Below are positions 8,582 to 16,989 of a DNA stretch of 64,000 nucleotides, in pieces. The translations under genes and the position numbers were made by a program. The DNA is taken from assembly GCA_947089905.1 (NCBI GenBank), contig CAMUMG010000001.1, positions 310,001 through 374,000 on the forward strand, written 5' to 3'. The stretch is from an uncultured Lachnospiraceae bacterium. Lineage in GTDB: Bacteria > Bacillota > Clostridia > Lachnospirales > Lachnospiraceae. The notes below the pieces were generated by a model. It had not been told where the DNA came from. It searched no databases and saw only the letters and a list, made by a program, of their open reading frames with translations. Every line of letters starts with the position of its first letter. The stretch's first letter is position 1.

Positions 8582-9967
8582 TTGGGAAACAATAGTAAAG
8601 TGATTCGGCTTAAAAAAAGGAAGACAATTAATTTAGGCTTCTTACTATTTTTTATTATATTTCTCTATATTATTGTCTATATTATTGTTTATTTTACAAA
8701 ACCTCATTTGTCTATCTATGAAGTACAAAGAGAAGATTTATCGACAGATAGCCGAGCCACTGGAGTGATTGTAAGAGAAGAAAGTATACAGTATATGCCG
8801 AAAGCAGGTTATGTCAATTATTATCTAAGAGATGGTTCAAGGGTGAAAAAAAATTCTGCCATTTATTCTTTGGATGAAAATAGAAGTATTTATGATGCTT
8901 TGGCGAATTCTGGGAGCGAGCTAACTCTAAATGAAAATGATATTACTTCTGTTAAAAACAAAATTTCATCCTTTCATAAAAATTTTTGTAAGGATTATTC
9001 TATTATTTATTCTTTTCAAGAAGAAATATCTGGAATTATAAGGCAACTTTCAGATATTAATCTTTTTTCTCAGTTACAACAACTTATGGATGAAACAGGA
9101 GTAAGTTCTTCTATACAAACAATATCTTCTAGTCAATCAGGAATTATTTCCTATCATATAGATTCTTTAGATGGTTTAACAGAAAATGAAGTAACAGCTT
9201 CTACATTTGATATGGAAAACTTTACACAAGGATCAGTACGTACAACAGGGGCGAGTGAAGAGGGAAGTAAGGTATATAAATTAATTACTAGTGATATCTG
9301 GTCTTTAGTTGTTCCAGTTTCGGAAGAAATCTATCAATATTATTATGAAAGGACTAGTGCAAAAATTGAAATTATAGAGGATGGTTTTATAACCACCGTT
9401 CCTATTCGTGTTGAATTAAAGGGAGCAGACTATTATGCAGTTCTTACTTTTAATAAATACTTAAATCGATATTTAGACTATCGGTTTCTTACAGTTGACT
9501 TTTTATTTAATCAGGAATCAGGATTAAAGATACCGATTTCTGCAATTACAAAAAAGGAGTTCTTTCGGATTCCTCTACAGTATTTTACTTATGGAGGAGA
9601 CTCTGATAATAAAGGAGTTATTACTGTAACCTATAATAATGCAACTGGTGAACCAAGCTATTCCTTTGTTGAAACAGAAATTTATTATGAAGATGAAGAA
9701 TATGGATATGTAGATAAACATTTATTTAACTTAAATACTTTTTTATTTGATCAAAACACGAACGAACGATTTCGAGTTAGCCTATTTGGTACATTGGAAG
9801 GAGTATTTAATGTAAATAAAGGATATGCTGTTTTTAGAAGGATTGAGAAAATGAAAGAAAATGACGATTATTGTATTATAAAAGAGGGAACGAATGGAGG
9901 AGTAGCACTTTATGATCACATTGCCCTAGATGCTACCACCGCAGTCGAATCTTCTGTTATCTATTAA
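8582..9967 (+). CDS. Membrane-anchored HlyD-like protein of the division cluster
   Basis: 461 residues starting at TTG 8582, 10 bases after AAAGGAG. A basic N-terminus (KVIRLKKRK) is followed by one long membrane helix (about 18-39) and a large extracytoplasmic part. The segment after the helix (TGVIVREE, then a glycine-containing YVNYYLRDGSRVKK) resembles the biotinyl-lipoyl-like part of HlyD/membrane-fusion proteins. No transporter partner is adjacent. It is the first gene of the operon leading to yggS, sepF, yggT, ylmH and divIVA, so an envelope or division role is inferred. Exact function unknown. Confidence 0.7.
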   Translation: MGNNSKVIRLKKRKTINLGFLLFFIIFLYIIVYIIVYFTKPHLSIYEVQREDLSTDSRATGVIVREESIQYMPKAGYVNYYLRDGSRVKKNSAIYSLDENRSIYDALANSGSELTLNENDITSVKNKISSFHKNFCKDYSIIYSFQEEISGIIRQLSDINLFSQLQQLMDETGVSSSIQTISSSQSGIISYHIDSLDGLTENEVTASTFDMENFTQGSVRTTGASEEGSKVYKLITSDIWSLVVPVSEEIYQYYYERTSAKIEIIEDGFITTVPIRVELKGADYYAVLTFNKYLNRYLDYRFLTVDFLFNQESGLKIPISAITKKEFFRIPLQYFTYGGDSDNKGVITVTYNNATGEPSYSFVETEIYYEDEEYGYVDKHLFNLNTFLFDQNTNERFRVSLFGTLEGVFNVNKGYAVFRRIEKMKENDDYCIIKEGTNGGVALYDHIALDATTAVESSVIY

Positions 9968-9981
9968 GGAGAGCATAAAGC

Positions 9982-10671
9982 ATGATTTCAAAGAACATAT
10001 TTGAAGTAGAACAAAGAATCCAACAAGCTTGTCAGCGTTCTAATAGAGATCGAAAGGAGGTGACACTGATTGCAGTTAGTAAAACAAAACCTATAGAATT
10101 AATTAAGGAAGCCATTGCTGCACATATGACCGATTTCGGAGAAAATAAAGTTCAAGAGTTGTGCACAAAAATGGAACAAATTCAAGAACCAGTTCGTTGG
10201 CATATGATTGGACATTTACAGAGAAATAAAGTAAAGTCTATTGTTGGTCAAGTCGCTTGTATTCATTCCGTTGATTCTGTTTCTTTAGCAGAACAAATCA
10301 GTCAGGAGGCAAAGAAAAAACAAGTACAATGTGACATTTTAGTTGAAATTAATATCGCAAAAGAAGCTACGAAATTTGGAATTTTACCAGAAGAAACCGA
10401 AAATTTTTTGCGAAAAATCTCTGTATTCCCAAATATTCGAGTCAGAGGATTCATGACAGTTGCACCATTTACAGAAAGTGCCGAAGAAAATCGAATATAT
10501 TTCAGGCAAATGAAGCAATTAGCTGTTGACATTAGTGCAAAAAACATTGATAATATGACTATAGATATGCTCTCGATGGGGATGACAGGTGATTATGAAG
10601 TTGCAGTTGAAGAGGGAGCAACCCATATCCGTGTTGGAACAGGAATTTTCGGAGAACGTAATTATCATTAA
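9982..10671 (+). CDS. YggS/YlmE-type PLP homeostasis protein
   Basis: Alanine-racemase-N-like single-domain PLP-binding protein (229 residues), known in other bacteria for maintaining vitamin B6 pools. The PLP lysine is in the motif AVSKTKP (about residues 30-36). FGENKVQEL, WHMIGHLQRNK and the C-terminal SMGMTGDYEVA are all family signatures. It precedes sepF, the conserved arrangement in Gram-positive division clusters. Confidence 0.95.
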   Translation: MISKNIFEVEQRIQQACQRSNRDRKEVTLIAVSKTKPIELIKEAIAAHMTDFGENKVQELCTKMEQIQEPVRWHMIGHLQRNKVKSIVGQVACIHSVDSVSLAEQISQEAKKKQVQCDILVEINIAKEATKFGILPEETENFLRKISVFPNIRVRGFMTVAPFTESAEENRIYFRQMKQLAVDISAKNIDNMTIDMLSMGMTGDYEVAVEEGATHIRVGTGIFGERNYH

Positions 10672-10687
10672 GAATGGAGAACGTGAA

Positions 10688-11317
10688 ATGGCAAATATCT
10701 TAAATAATTTATTAAATGCGTTACATGTAACGGATGAAGATGATTTAGATGAAGATTATGATGATTATTTAACTGAGATGGAAGAGAAAGAACGTCGTAA
10801 AGAGGAACGACAGTTGAGAAAACAGACATCTGTAAGAGAACCAAGAGAAGTCAACGTTTCATCTCGTTCCTCTTATCGGGATGAGTATGAAGTGGCTGCT
10901 GTAAATCAAAATGTTGCTGTAAACAGTGGTTATTCAGATTCAAAAAAGGAACGTTCTCAAAAACCAGAGAGAACAGAGCGATTAAATAGTGGAAAGGTAG
11001 TTCCACTTCGTACTACTGCAAAAGGATTTGAGGTTTGTATTATGAAACCAACCAGTTTTGAAGATTCACAAGATATTTGTGATATGTTACTTTCAGGAAG
11101 GGCTGCTGTTATTAACTTAGAGGGATTTGATGTAGATGCTGCACAAAGAGTTATGGATTTTGTTTCTGGCTCTGTCTATGCTGTGAATGGAAGACTCCAT
11201 CAGATTTCAAACTATATTTTCATTATTTCTCCTGAAAGTGTGGATATTTCTGGAGATTACTTAGATATTATCAAACAGGATGGTTTTGGAGTACCAACAT
11301 TAGCTAAAGGATTTTAA
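10688..11317 (+). CDS. sepF: Cell division protein SepF
   Basis: FtsZ-ring component that tethers FtsZ to the membrane. The start was placed at ATG 10688, 8 bases after GGAGA, rather than an in-frame ATG inside yggS; the protein then starts with the membrane-binding amphipathic helix MANILNNLLNAL. An acidic, low-complexity linker follows (about 15-110). The C-terminal SepF domain contains the family stretch RAAVINLEGFD and AQRVMDFVSG. Length 209 residues. Confidence 0.95.
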   Translation: MANILNNLLNALHVTDEDDLDEDYDDYLTEMEEKERRKEERQLRKQTSVREPREVNVSSRSSYRDEYEVAAVNQNVAVNSGYSDSKKERSQKPERTERLNSGKVVPLRTTAKGFEVCIMKPTSFEDSQDICDMLLSGRAAVINLEGFDVDAAQRVMDFVSGSVYAVNGRLHQISNYIFIISPESVDISGDYLDIIKQDGFGVPTLAKGF

Positions 11318-11318
11318 T

Positions 11319-11582
11319 ATGACTATTTTAGTATTAAAAAGTTTATCCGTGCTGATTACAATTTTACAGGGAATGTTGGCTCTTTATATTTTTCTATTTT
11401 TTCTTCCTACATGGGAAAAATTATTTGCTCTGGTAAAAGGATTTGTAATGCCAATTTTACAGCCAGTTCAGTTTTTGTTAGATCATTCTGTATTTGGAAA
11501 ACATATGTCAGATCTTGTACCAGTGATTACATTCCTAGGTTTAGTTTACTTACAACATGTGATTTCGATTGGATTAGGTTAA
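11319..11582 (+). CDS. YggT family membrane protein (YlmG-like)
   Basis: 87 residues with two hydrophobic segments (about 8-30 and 64-84), an internal PxxxPVQFLLD-like stretch and the usual position between sepF and ylmH. The family is associated with division gene clusters; its biochemical role is unsettled. It starts 2 bases after the sepF stop. Confidence 0.88.
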   Translation: MTILVLKSLSVLITILQGMLALYIFLFFLPTWEKLFALVKGFVMPILQPVQFLLDHSVFGKHMSDLVPVITFLGLVYLQHVISIGLG

Positions 11583-11587
11583 ATAGT

Positions 11588-12385
11588 ATGGTATATCAGA
11601 CAAAAGAAGAGCAGATGTTTTTTAAACGAATAAAAGAACTTGCACAATCTGCTTATAATAAAGAAATTTGTACTTTTACTGATTTTTTAACATTACATGA
11701 AATTAACTTGTTTTATCAAATAAAACAAGAACTTGTATCAATATCGTATTCTATGTCTGGTGGTTATCCGGATGCAGAGCGGAAGCTTATCTGCTTTGAC
11801 GGTAGGTCAAATGTAATACAGCCTACCGCAAAAGCAGAAGAGCTTCCGCCGGATTTTTATTATCCAATTTCTTGCTTAAAAATTTATCCTACTGCCAAAA
11901 AATTTGCAGAAGTGTTATCCCATAGAGATTATCTTGGTGCAGTGGTCAATCTTGGATTAGATCGCAGTAAGCTTGGAGATCTTATTTTAAAAGAAAACGA
12001 AGCCTTTTTGTTTTGTAAAAGTCAAGTAATGGACTTTCTTTTAGGGCAGTTAGAGTGGGTTCGTCATACAAAAGTAACAGTAGAACAATTTTTGGTACAA
12101 GAAATTTCTTTTGAACGTAATTATGAAGTCATTCATACTACTGTATCTTCTATTCGTTTAGATTCTGTGATTGCTGCTGCTTTTCATCATTCTCGCAGTA
12201 AAATGGTATCTTCTATTACGCAGGGAAATGTATATGTCAATGGTGTACTCATAACGAATGTCAGCCATGTTTTAAAACAGGAAGATATTATTTCTGTACG
12301 AGGATATGGAAAAGTTAAAGTTGGAGAACAAGGAAATCTATCGAAGAAGGGAAGAATTAATATAACATTGCTAAAATACAGTTAG
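11588..12385 (+). CDS. YlmH, S4-domain RNA-binding protein
   Basis: 265 residues. The C-terminal S4 domain (about 190-250) has LDSVIAAAFHHSRSKMVSSI and VYVNG. In Bacillus, YlmH is linked to ribosome quality control and division. ATG 11588, five bases after the yggT stop, was preferred to upstream in-frame codons that overlap yggT. The segment after AERKLICF looks slightly extended, and its DNA forms a long inverted repeat (separate entry). Confidence 0.9.
   Translation: MVYQTKEEQMFFKRIKELAQSAYNKEICTFTDFLTLHEINLFYQIKQELVSISYSMSGGYPDAERKLICFDGRSNVIQPTAKAEELPPDFYYPISCLKIYPTAKKFAEVLSHRDYLGAVVNLGLDRSKLGDLILKENEAFLFCKSQVMDFLLGQLEWVRHTKVTVEQFLVQEISFERNYEVIHTTVSSIRLDSVIAAAFHHSRSKMVSSITQGNVYVNGVLITNVSHVLKQEDIISVRGYGKVKVGEQGNLSKKGRINITLLKYS
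11766..11858 (+). repeat. Long terminator-like hairpin inside the ylmH coding sequence
   Basis: Nested complementary arms occur in order: ATCCGG 11766-11771 with CCGGAT 11849-11854, GCGGAAGCT 11779-11787 with AGCTTCCGC 11841-11849, TCTGCTTT 11790-11797 with AAAGCAGA 11831-11838, and CGGTAGG 11800-11806 with CCTACCG 11822-11828. The loop is 15 bases. Five T residues (11854-11858) follow directly. CGG-rich arms stand out in this AT-rich DNA. Confidence 0.8.
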
Positions 12386-12400
12386 GAGGAAGAAAAAAAG

Positions 12401-13054
12401 ATGCTTACACCAATTGAAATACAGAGTAAGTCCTTCAAATCTGGTGGATTGGGGTATGATAAACGAGAAGTTGATCAATTTATGAGAGAAGTTTTAAGCG
12501 GTTATGAAGTACTATATCGAGAAAATATGGAATTAAGAGATAAAGTAACCGCGTTAACACAAGGAATTCAATATTATAAAACAATAGAAAAAACTTTACA
12601 AAAAGCATTAGTCTTAGCAGAGAAAACAGCGGAAGATACGAAAGCTGCTGCTGTAAAAAAAGCTCAAAATATAGAAAGTGAAGCCCTGACAAAGTCGCAG
12701 ATTATTTTGTCTGATGCACAAAATGAATTACAACACATTCGTAGTCAGGTTTTCCAACTACTTCAACAATACGAAACATATAAGATTCAGTTTAAAAATC
12801 TTGCTAAAGCACAAATGGAACTTTTAGAAAGCGAAACCTTTGCAATTCATCCTTCATCAATACAAAAAGAACCTTTGATGTCAGAGCCTAAAAAAGAAAA
12901 AGAAGAAATATTGCCACAAGAGCTAGAAATAGATGGATTAACAAATTCATTTGAAGATACTTATGAAGATTCTAGTGTTTTGGAAAAAGAAGAATTGCCA
13001 TCTCAAGAAGAAACAGATGGATTTGAATTTATTGATGTTGAAAATGATGTATAA
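12401..13054 (+). CDS. divIVA: DivIVA domain protein
   Basis: Coiled-coil polar/septal scaffold of 217 residues. The N-terminal domain shows the family pattern LTPIEIQSKSF followed by GGLGYDKREVDQFM (about residues 14-27). Coiled coil covers roughly 30-145, and an acidic C-terminal tail follows. It lies downstream of ylmH as in other Firmicutes. Having both MinE and DivIVA is common in Clostridia. Confidence 0.94.
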   Translation: MLTPIEIQSKSFKSGGLGYDKREVDQFMREVLSGYEVLYRENMELRDKVTALTQGIQYYKTIEKTLQKALVLAEKTAEDTKAAAVKKAQNIESEALTKSQIILSDAQNELQHIRSQVFQLLQQYETYKIQFKNLAKAQMELLESETFAIHPSSIQKEPLMSEPKKEKEEILPQELEIDGLTNSFEDTYEDSSVLEKEELPSQEETDGFEFIDVENDV

Positions 13055-13088
13055 TATTGAATAAAAAGAACGGAAATGAGGATATTTC

Positions 13089-14192
13089 ATGAAAAAAAAT
13101 CGTCTTGCTGTATTATATGAAGGAACACATTGTTATGATATTGTATTAGAGCATCAATTTGAGGGACTAATAGAAGAAATTCAACATTTAGAATTACAAA
13201 ATCGAAAACTTTGTATTGTAACAGACTCTAATATAGCTCCTTTGTATGCAGAGGAACTTTCTAATCTTTTAAAATCTATTTCTAATCAAGTTGTTATCTT
13301 TGAATTAAAAGCCGGAGAGGAAAGTAAAAATTTAGACGTAGTAAAAGAACTCTATCGTTTTCTGATTGAATCTAATTTTGATAGAAAAGATGGTCTAATT
13401 GCATTTGGAGGTGGAGTAGTTGGTGATTTGACAGGTTTTGTTGCAGCAACCTATCTTAGAGGAATCCGTTTTATTCAAGTTCCTACTACTTTATTAGCAA
13501 TGTCAGATTCTAGTATTGGCGGAAAAACAGGTGTAGATTTTGAACGTTACAAAAATATGGTTGGTGCATTTTATATGCCAAAGTTAGTATACATGAATCT
13601 TTCCACGTTAAAATCACTAGATAACAGACAATATATTTCCGGTTTTGGTGAAGTAATCAAACACGGTTTAATTCGGGATGCTGAGTTTTATCATTGGCTT
13701 ATAGAACAGAAAGAAGGAATTTTACAAAAAGAATCGGATTTATTAGAAAAGATGGTTCGAAGAAATTGTGAAATCAAAAGGGAAATTGTACAGGCAGATC
13801 CAAAAGAACAAGGAGAGCGAGCTATATTAAATTTCGGACATACCTTAGGACACGCTATTGAAAAACAGATGAATTTTACATGGTTACATGGAGAATGTGT
13901 AAGTGTTGGGATGATTGCATCTGCTTATATTTCTATGTGTCGAGGAAACATTACACCGATTCAGATGAAAGAATTGATTTTTTTAATTCAGGCATATGGA
14001 CTTCCTGTTTCACTATCTGATCTTATAAGTGAAGAAGTTCTTGAGGCAGTACAAAAAGATAAGAAAAAAGATGGTTCTGTAATTAAATTTATAATTTTAG
14101 ATAAAATTGGGCATGCAGTAATAGATACCTCTGTTTCAAAAGAAGAAATGGAAGAAGCAATTAAATTTTTATTGGGAGAGAAGACATTATGA
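13089..14192 (+). CDS. aroB: 3-dehydroquinate synthase
   Basis: Converts DAHP to 3-dehydroquinate, the second shikimate step, using NAD and a divalent metal. It has 367 residues. The NAD-binding GGGVVGDLTGF (about 100-110), VPTTLLAMSDSSIGGKTGV and metal-ligand FGHTLGHA (about 252-259) motifs are intact. It lies between divIVA and lspA and overlaps lspA by 4 bases, so it is cotranscribed with division genes. The first pathway enzyme, DAHP synthase, is encoded separately at 49698. Confidence 0.96.
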   Translation: MKKNRLAVLYEGTHCYDIVLEHQFEGLIEEIQHLELQNRKLCIVTDSNIAPLYAEELSNLLKSISNQVVIFELKAGEESKNLDVVKELYRFLIESNFDRKDGLIAFGGGVVGDLTGFVAATYLRGIRFIQVPTTLLAMSDSSIGGKTGVDFERYKNMVGAFYMPKLVYMNLSTLKSLDNRQYISGFGEVIKHGLIRDAEFYHWLIEQKEGILQKESDLLEKMVRRNCEIKREIVQADPKEQGERAILNFGHTLGHAIEKQMNFTWLHGECVSVGMIASAYISMCRGNITPIQMKELIFLIQAYGLPVSLSDLISEEVLEAVQKDKKKDGSVIKFIILDKIGHAVIDTSVSKEEMEEAIKFLLGEKTL

Positions 14193-14680
14193 AACGGTTC
14201 TTACATCTTATTTTCCTCTCTTTATTAGTAGCTTTTGATCAGATAACAAAATTGGCAGTTAGAATAAATCTAACAGATGGAAGAGAAATTACTTTAATTC
14301 CCAAAGTACTTAAATTTGTTTTTCATAAAAATGATGGAGCGGTTTGGGGGATTATGAGTGGAAAAACGATTTTATTGACTGTTATTACTATCCTAATTTT
14401 AATTTTAATGGTTTGGTTTTATTTTCGAATTCCAAAAGAACGCAGATTTCTCGCTTTACGGCTTATTCTTATTTTTGTAGCAGCAGGAGCAGTTGGAAAT
14501 TTAATGGATCGTATTACACTAGGTTATGTAACCGATTTTATTTATTTTGAATTGATTGATTTTCCGGTATTTAATATTGCGGATTGCTATATTACAGTAT
14601 CTGCATTTTTATTAGTATTTCTTGTATTGTTTTTTTATAAGGAAGAAGAAATTGATCAAATTTTAAAAATAGGAAAATGA
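14189..14680 (+). CDS. lspA: Lipoprotein signal peptidase (signal peptidase II)
   Basis: Aspartic membrane protease that removes signal peptides of prolipoproteins, such as the carboxypeptidase lipoprotein at 6531. It has 163 residues with four membrane segments. DQITK (about 12-16), GNLMDR (about 108-113, catalytic Asp) and FPVFNIADC (second catalytic Asp) are present. Confidence 0.95.
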   Translation: MKRFLHLIFLSLLVAFDQITKLAVRINLTDGREITLIPKVLKFVFHKNDGAVWGIMSGKTILLTVITILILILMVWFYFRIPKERRFLALRLILIFVAAGAVGNLMDRITLGYVTDFIYFELIDFPVFNIADCYITVSAFLLVFLVLFFYKEEEIDQILKIGK

Positions 14681-14681
14681 T

Positions 14682-15611
14682 ATGAATGGTGAAATGATAG
14701 AACGAGTTGCAGATAAAGAGGCCTCTGGCATAAGAATTGATAAATACCTTTCTATGATAGAAGAGAAATTATCTCGTTCTTATTTGCAAAAACTTATTAC
14801 AGAGGGTCATGTTGTTGTAAATGATAAGATTGTAAAAGCAAATTATCGTCTTTGTGAAGGAGACGAATTTTCTTATTTTATTCCTGCACCAGAAGATGTT
14901 TCGATTCTTCCAGAACCGATTCCATTAAATATTCTCTATGAAGATTCTGATATTATTATAGTTAATAAAGAAAAGGGTATGGTAGTTCATCCAGCAGCTG
15001 GTCATACCAGTGGAACTTTAGTAAATGGTCTACTATATCACTGTAAAGAATCTCTTTCTGGAATTAATGGTGTCTTACGTCCGGGAATTGTACATCGGAT
15101 TGATAAAGATACTACAGGAGTGCTTGTAGTATGTAAAAATGATACCTCACATCAATGTATTGCTCAACAGTTAAAAGTTCATTCGATTACAAGACGCTAT
15201 CAGGCGATCTGTTATCATACTTTTCAAAAGACAGAAGGAAGAATTGATCTTCCAATAGGAAGACATCCGACAGATCGAAAAAAAATGGCAGTCAACTTAA
15301 CACATGGAAAACCAGCAATTACAAATTATCGAGTTTTAGAAAATTTATCAAATCAATACTCCTATATTGAATGTTCCTTAGAAACTGGACGTACTCATCA
15401 AATTCGTGTACATTTAAGCTTTATGGGACATCCACTGCTTGGAGATACTGTCTATGGTTCATCTAAAAATGAATGGCATCTGCAAGGTCAGACATTACAT
15501 GCTGGACTGCTTGGCTTTTTACATCCGTCTACTGGAAAGTATATGGAATTTGAAGCACCACTTCCAAACTATTTTGAAAATTTGTTGCTTCAGTTGAGAA
15601 AGAAGGGATAA
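14682..15611 (+). CDS. RluD/RluA-family 23S rRNA pseudouridine synthase
   Basis: 309 residues: N-terminal S4 RNA-binding domain (about 15-70) followed by the catalytic domain. The catalytic aspartate is in HRIDKDTTG, and GRTHQIRVH and HPLLGDTVYG are the other signatures. It follows lspA by one base, the normal lspA-rluD pairing. The ribosome binding site is weak; ATG 14694 is a possible alternative start. Confidence 0.94.
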   Translation: MNGEMIERVADKEASGIRIDKYLSMIEEKLSRSYLQKLITEGHVVVNDKIVKANYRLCEGDEFSYFIPAPEDVSILPEPIPLNILYEDSDIIIVNKEKGMVVHPAAGHTSGTLVNGLLYHCKESLSGINGVLRPGIVHRIDKDTTGVLVVCKNDTSHQCIAQQLKVHSITRRYQAICYHTFQKTEGRIDLPIGRHPTDRKKMAVNLTHGKPAITNYRVLENLSNQYSYIECSLETGRTHQIRVHLSFMGHPLLGDTVYGSSKNEWHLQGQTLHAGLLGFLHPSTGKYMEFEAPLPNYFENLLLQLRKKG

Positions 15612-15615
15612 AAAT

Positions 15616-16878
15616 TTGAAACGAAAGGCAGTTCATCAATTAATAAATTGGAAAAGTCATAGTACACAACATCCACTTTGCATTTCTGGTCCAAAAGGCA
15701 TTGGAAAAACCTATTTGGTCTTAGATTTTGCAAAGTCTTTTTTTGAAGGAAATCTTTATATTAACTTTGAAACGAACGCAAAATTATGTTATTTTTTTGA
15801 GCAACATAGAACAGAGGACTTTTTAAAAAACCTAAAATCTTATTATCAACTTCCAGAACTTTTATCAGATGTTGTATATCTTATTGATGAACTTTGGGCT
15901 TGTCCTTGTGCGTATCATTCATTTTTAGAATTTCTTCGTACAAATCCCTCAATTTCTATTATATTAATTACCAGTAAAGAAGGAATTTTTTCAGAAATAG
16001 GATGTGAGTCTATAGAGCATCTACCATTATTTCCGATGGATTTTGAAGAGTTTTTAATAGCAAATGGAGCAGAGTGGTATACAGAAATTATTCGTGGACA
16101 TTGTATGACAGGAAAAAAGATACCAGAAATTGTTCATCGAGAGTTATTAAAATTATTTGAAGATTATTTAGAAGTAGGTGGGATGCCAGCAGCAGTGAAA
16201 GAATATTTAAATTTTGAATCAACAGAAAATGTTATGGAAATTCATCGTATTCTATATCAGAGTATGTGTTCCCAAATTAAAAAAATGTATCCAGAACAAG
16301 AGGCATTTAAAATGAATCAAATTTTAGATATTTTGGTTAAACAGCTTTTAAAAGAAAATCCTAAATTCCAATATTGTCTGATTCGAAAAGGTGCTACTAG
16401 AACCATCTACGAAACAGCAATGAACTGTTTAGAACAAAACAGAATTATATATAGCTGCAAAAAAATAAAAGAAAAAGACAAAATCGATTTGACAAATAAA
16501 CAGCTTTATTATATGGATACAGGTATTTTTTATACGATGTTATTTAGTAATTCTGATAACTGTCATATAACAGAAAATATAAAGAAAAAAGCCGTTTTAA
16601 AAAACTTTGTTGCACAGACACTTGCAAAAAATTTAATTCCTTTTTATTATTGGGAATCTGATGGAAAAGCCAGACTTCATTTTATTGTTAAAAGAAAAGA
16701 AGAGTTTCTTCCAATAGAACTATATACACAAGAACATATGTATTCAAAAAGTACAAATATATTCCGTCGACATTTTTTGGTACCTTTTTCTATTTCTCTA
16801 TCGAAAAAAAACTTTGAAATTTCTAATGAGATAAAACAATATCCATATTATTCGCTATCTTATCTTTTAGAGAGATAA
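15616..16878 (+). CDS. AAA ATPase with C-terminal DUF4143-like domain
   Basis: 420 residues, TTG start 4 bases after rluD. Walker A is GPKGIGKT (about residues 24-31). VVYLIDELWA (about 90-99) serves as Walker B, followed by the sensor-like IILITSKEG. The later stretches LPLFPMDFEEFL and LEVGGMPAAVKEY match the AAA_14/DUF4143 ATPase group. The C-terminal part is less conserved. These proteins are widespread and largely uncharacterised. Its position as the last gene of a division operon is notable; function unknown. Confidence 0.82.
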   Translation: MKRKAVHQLINWKSHSTQHPLCISGPKGIGKTYLVLDFAKSFFEGNLYINFETNAKLCYFFEQHRTEDFLKNLKSYYQLPELLSDVVYLIDELWACPCAYHSFLEFLRTNPSISIILITSKEGIFSEIGCESIEHLPLFPMDFEEFLIANGAEWYTEIIRGHCMTGKKIPEIVHRELLKLFEDYLEVGGMPAAVKEYLNFESTENVMEIHRILYQSMCSQIKKMYPEQEAFKMNQILDILVKQLLKENPKFQYCLIRKGATRTIYETAMNCLEQNRIIYSCKKIKEKDKIDLTNKQLYYMDTGIFYTMLFSNSDNCHITENIKKKAVLKNFVAQTLAKNLIPFYYWESDGKARLHFIVKRKEEFLPIELYTQEHMYSKSTNIFRRHFLVPFSISLSKKNFEISNEIKQYPYYSLSYLLER

Positions 16879-16891
16879 GATATGTTAAAAC

Positions 16892-16925
16892 AACACTTCG
16901 CTAAATCTGAGTTTAACGAAGTGTT
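16892..16925. terminator. Hairpin after the AAA ATPase gene
   Basis: AACACTTCG-C-TAAA (16892-16905) and TTTAACGAAGTGTT (16912-16925) form a 14-base stem with one mismatch and a six-base loop. No T-run follows on the + strand, so it may act as a factor-dependent terminator or RNA 3' stabiliser rather than a classical terminator. Confidence 0.55.
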
Positions 16926-16938
16926 AATAAACACAATA

Positions 16939-16967
16939 TTGAAATAAGAAAATAAAAGGATTATAAT
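16939..16967 (+). promoter_or_regulatory. Promoter of the recombinase gene
   Basis: TTGAAA (16939-16944) and TATAAT (16962-16967) with a 17-base spacer, close to the sigma-A consensus, followed by AAGGGGG at 16975-16981. Confidence 0.82.
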
Positions 16968-16989
16968 AAAAATAAAGGGGGTCTATTTG

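Noticed and set aside
10589-10687. Extended sepF N-terminus overlapping yggS
   Set aside because: The extension is out-of-frame yggS sequence; a ribosome binding site and conserved MANIL start support 10688.
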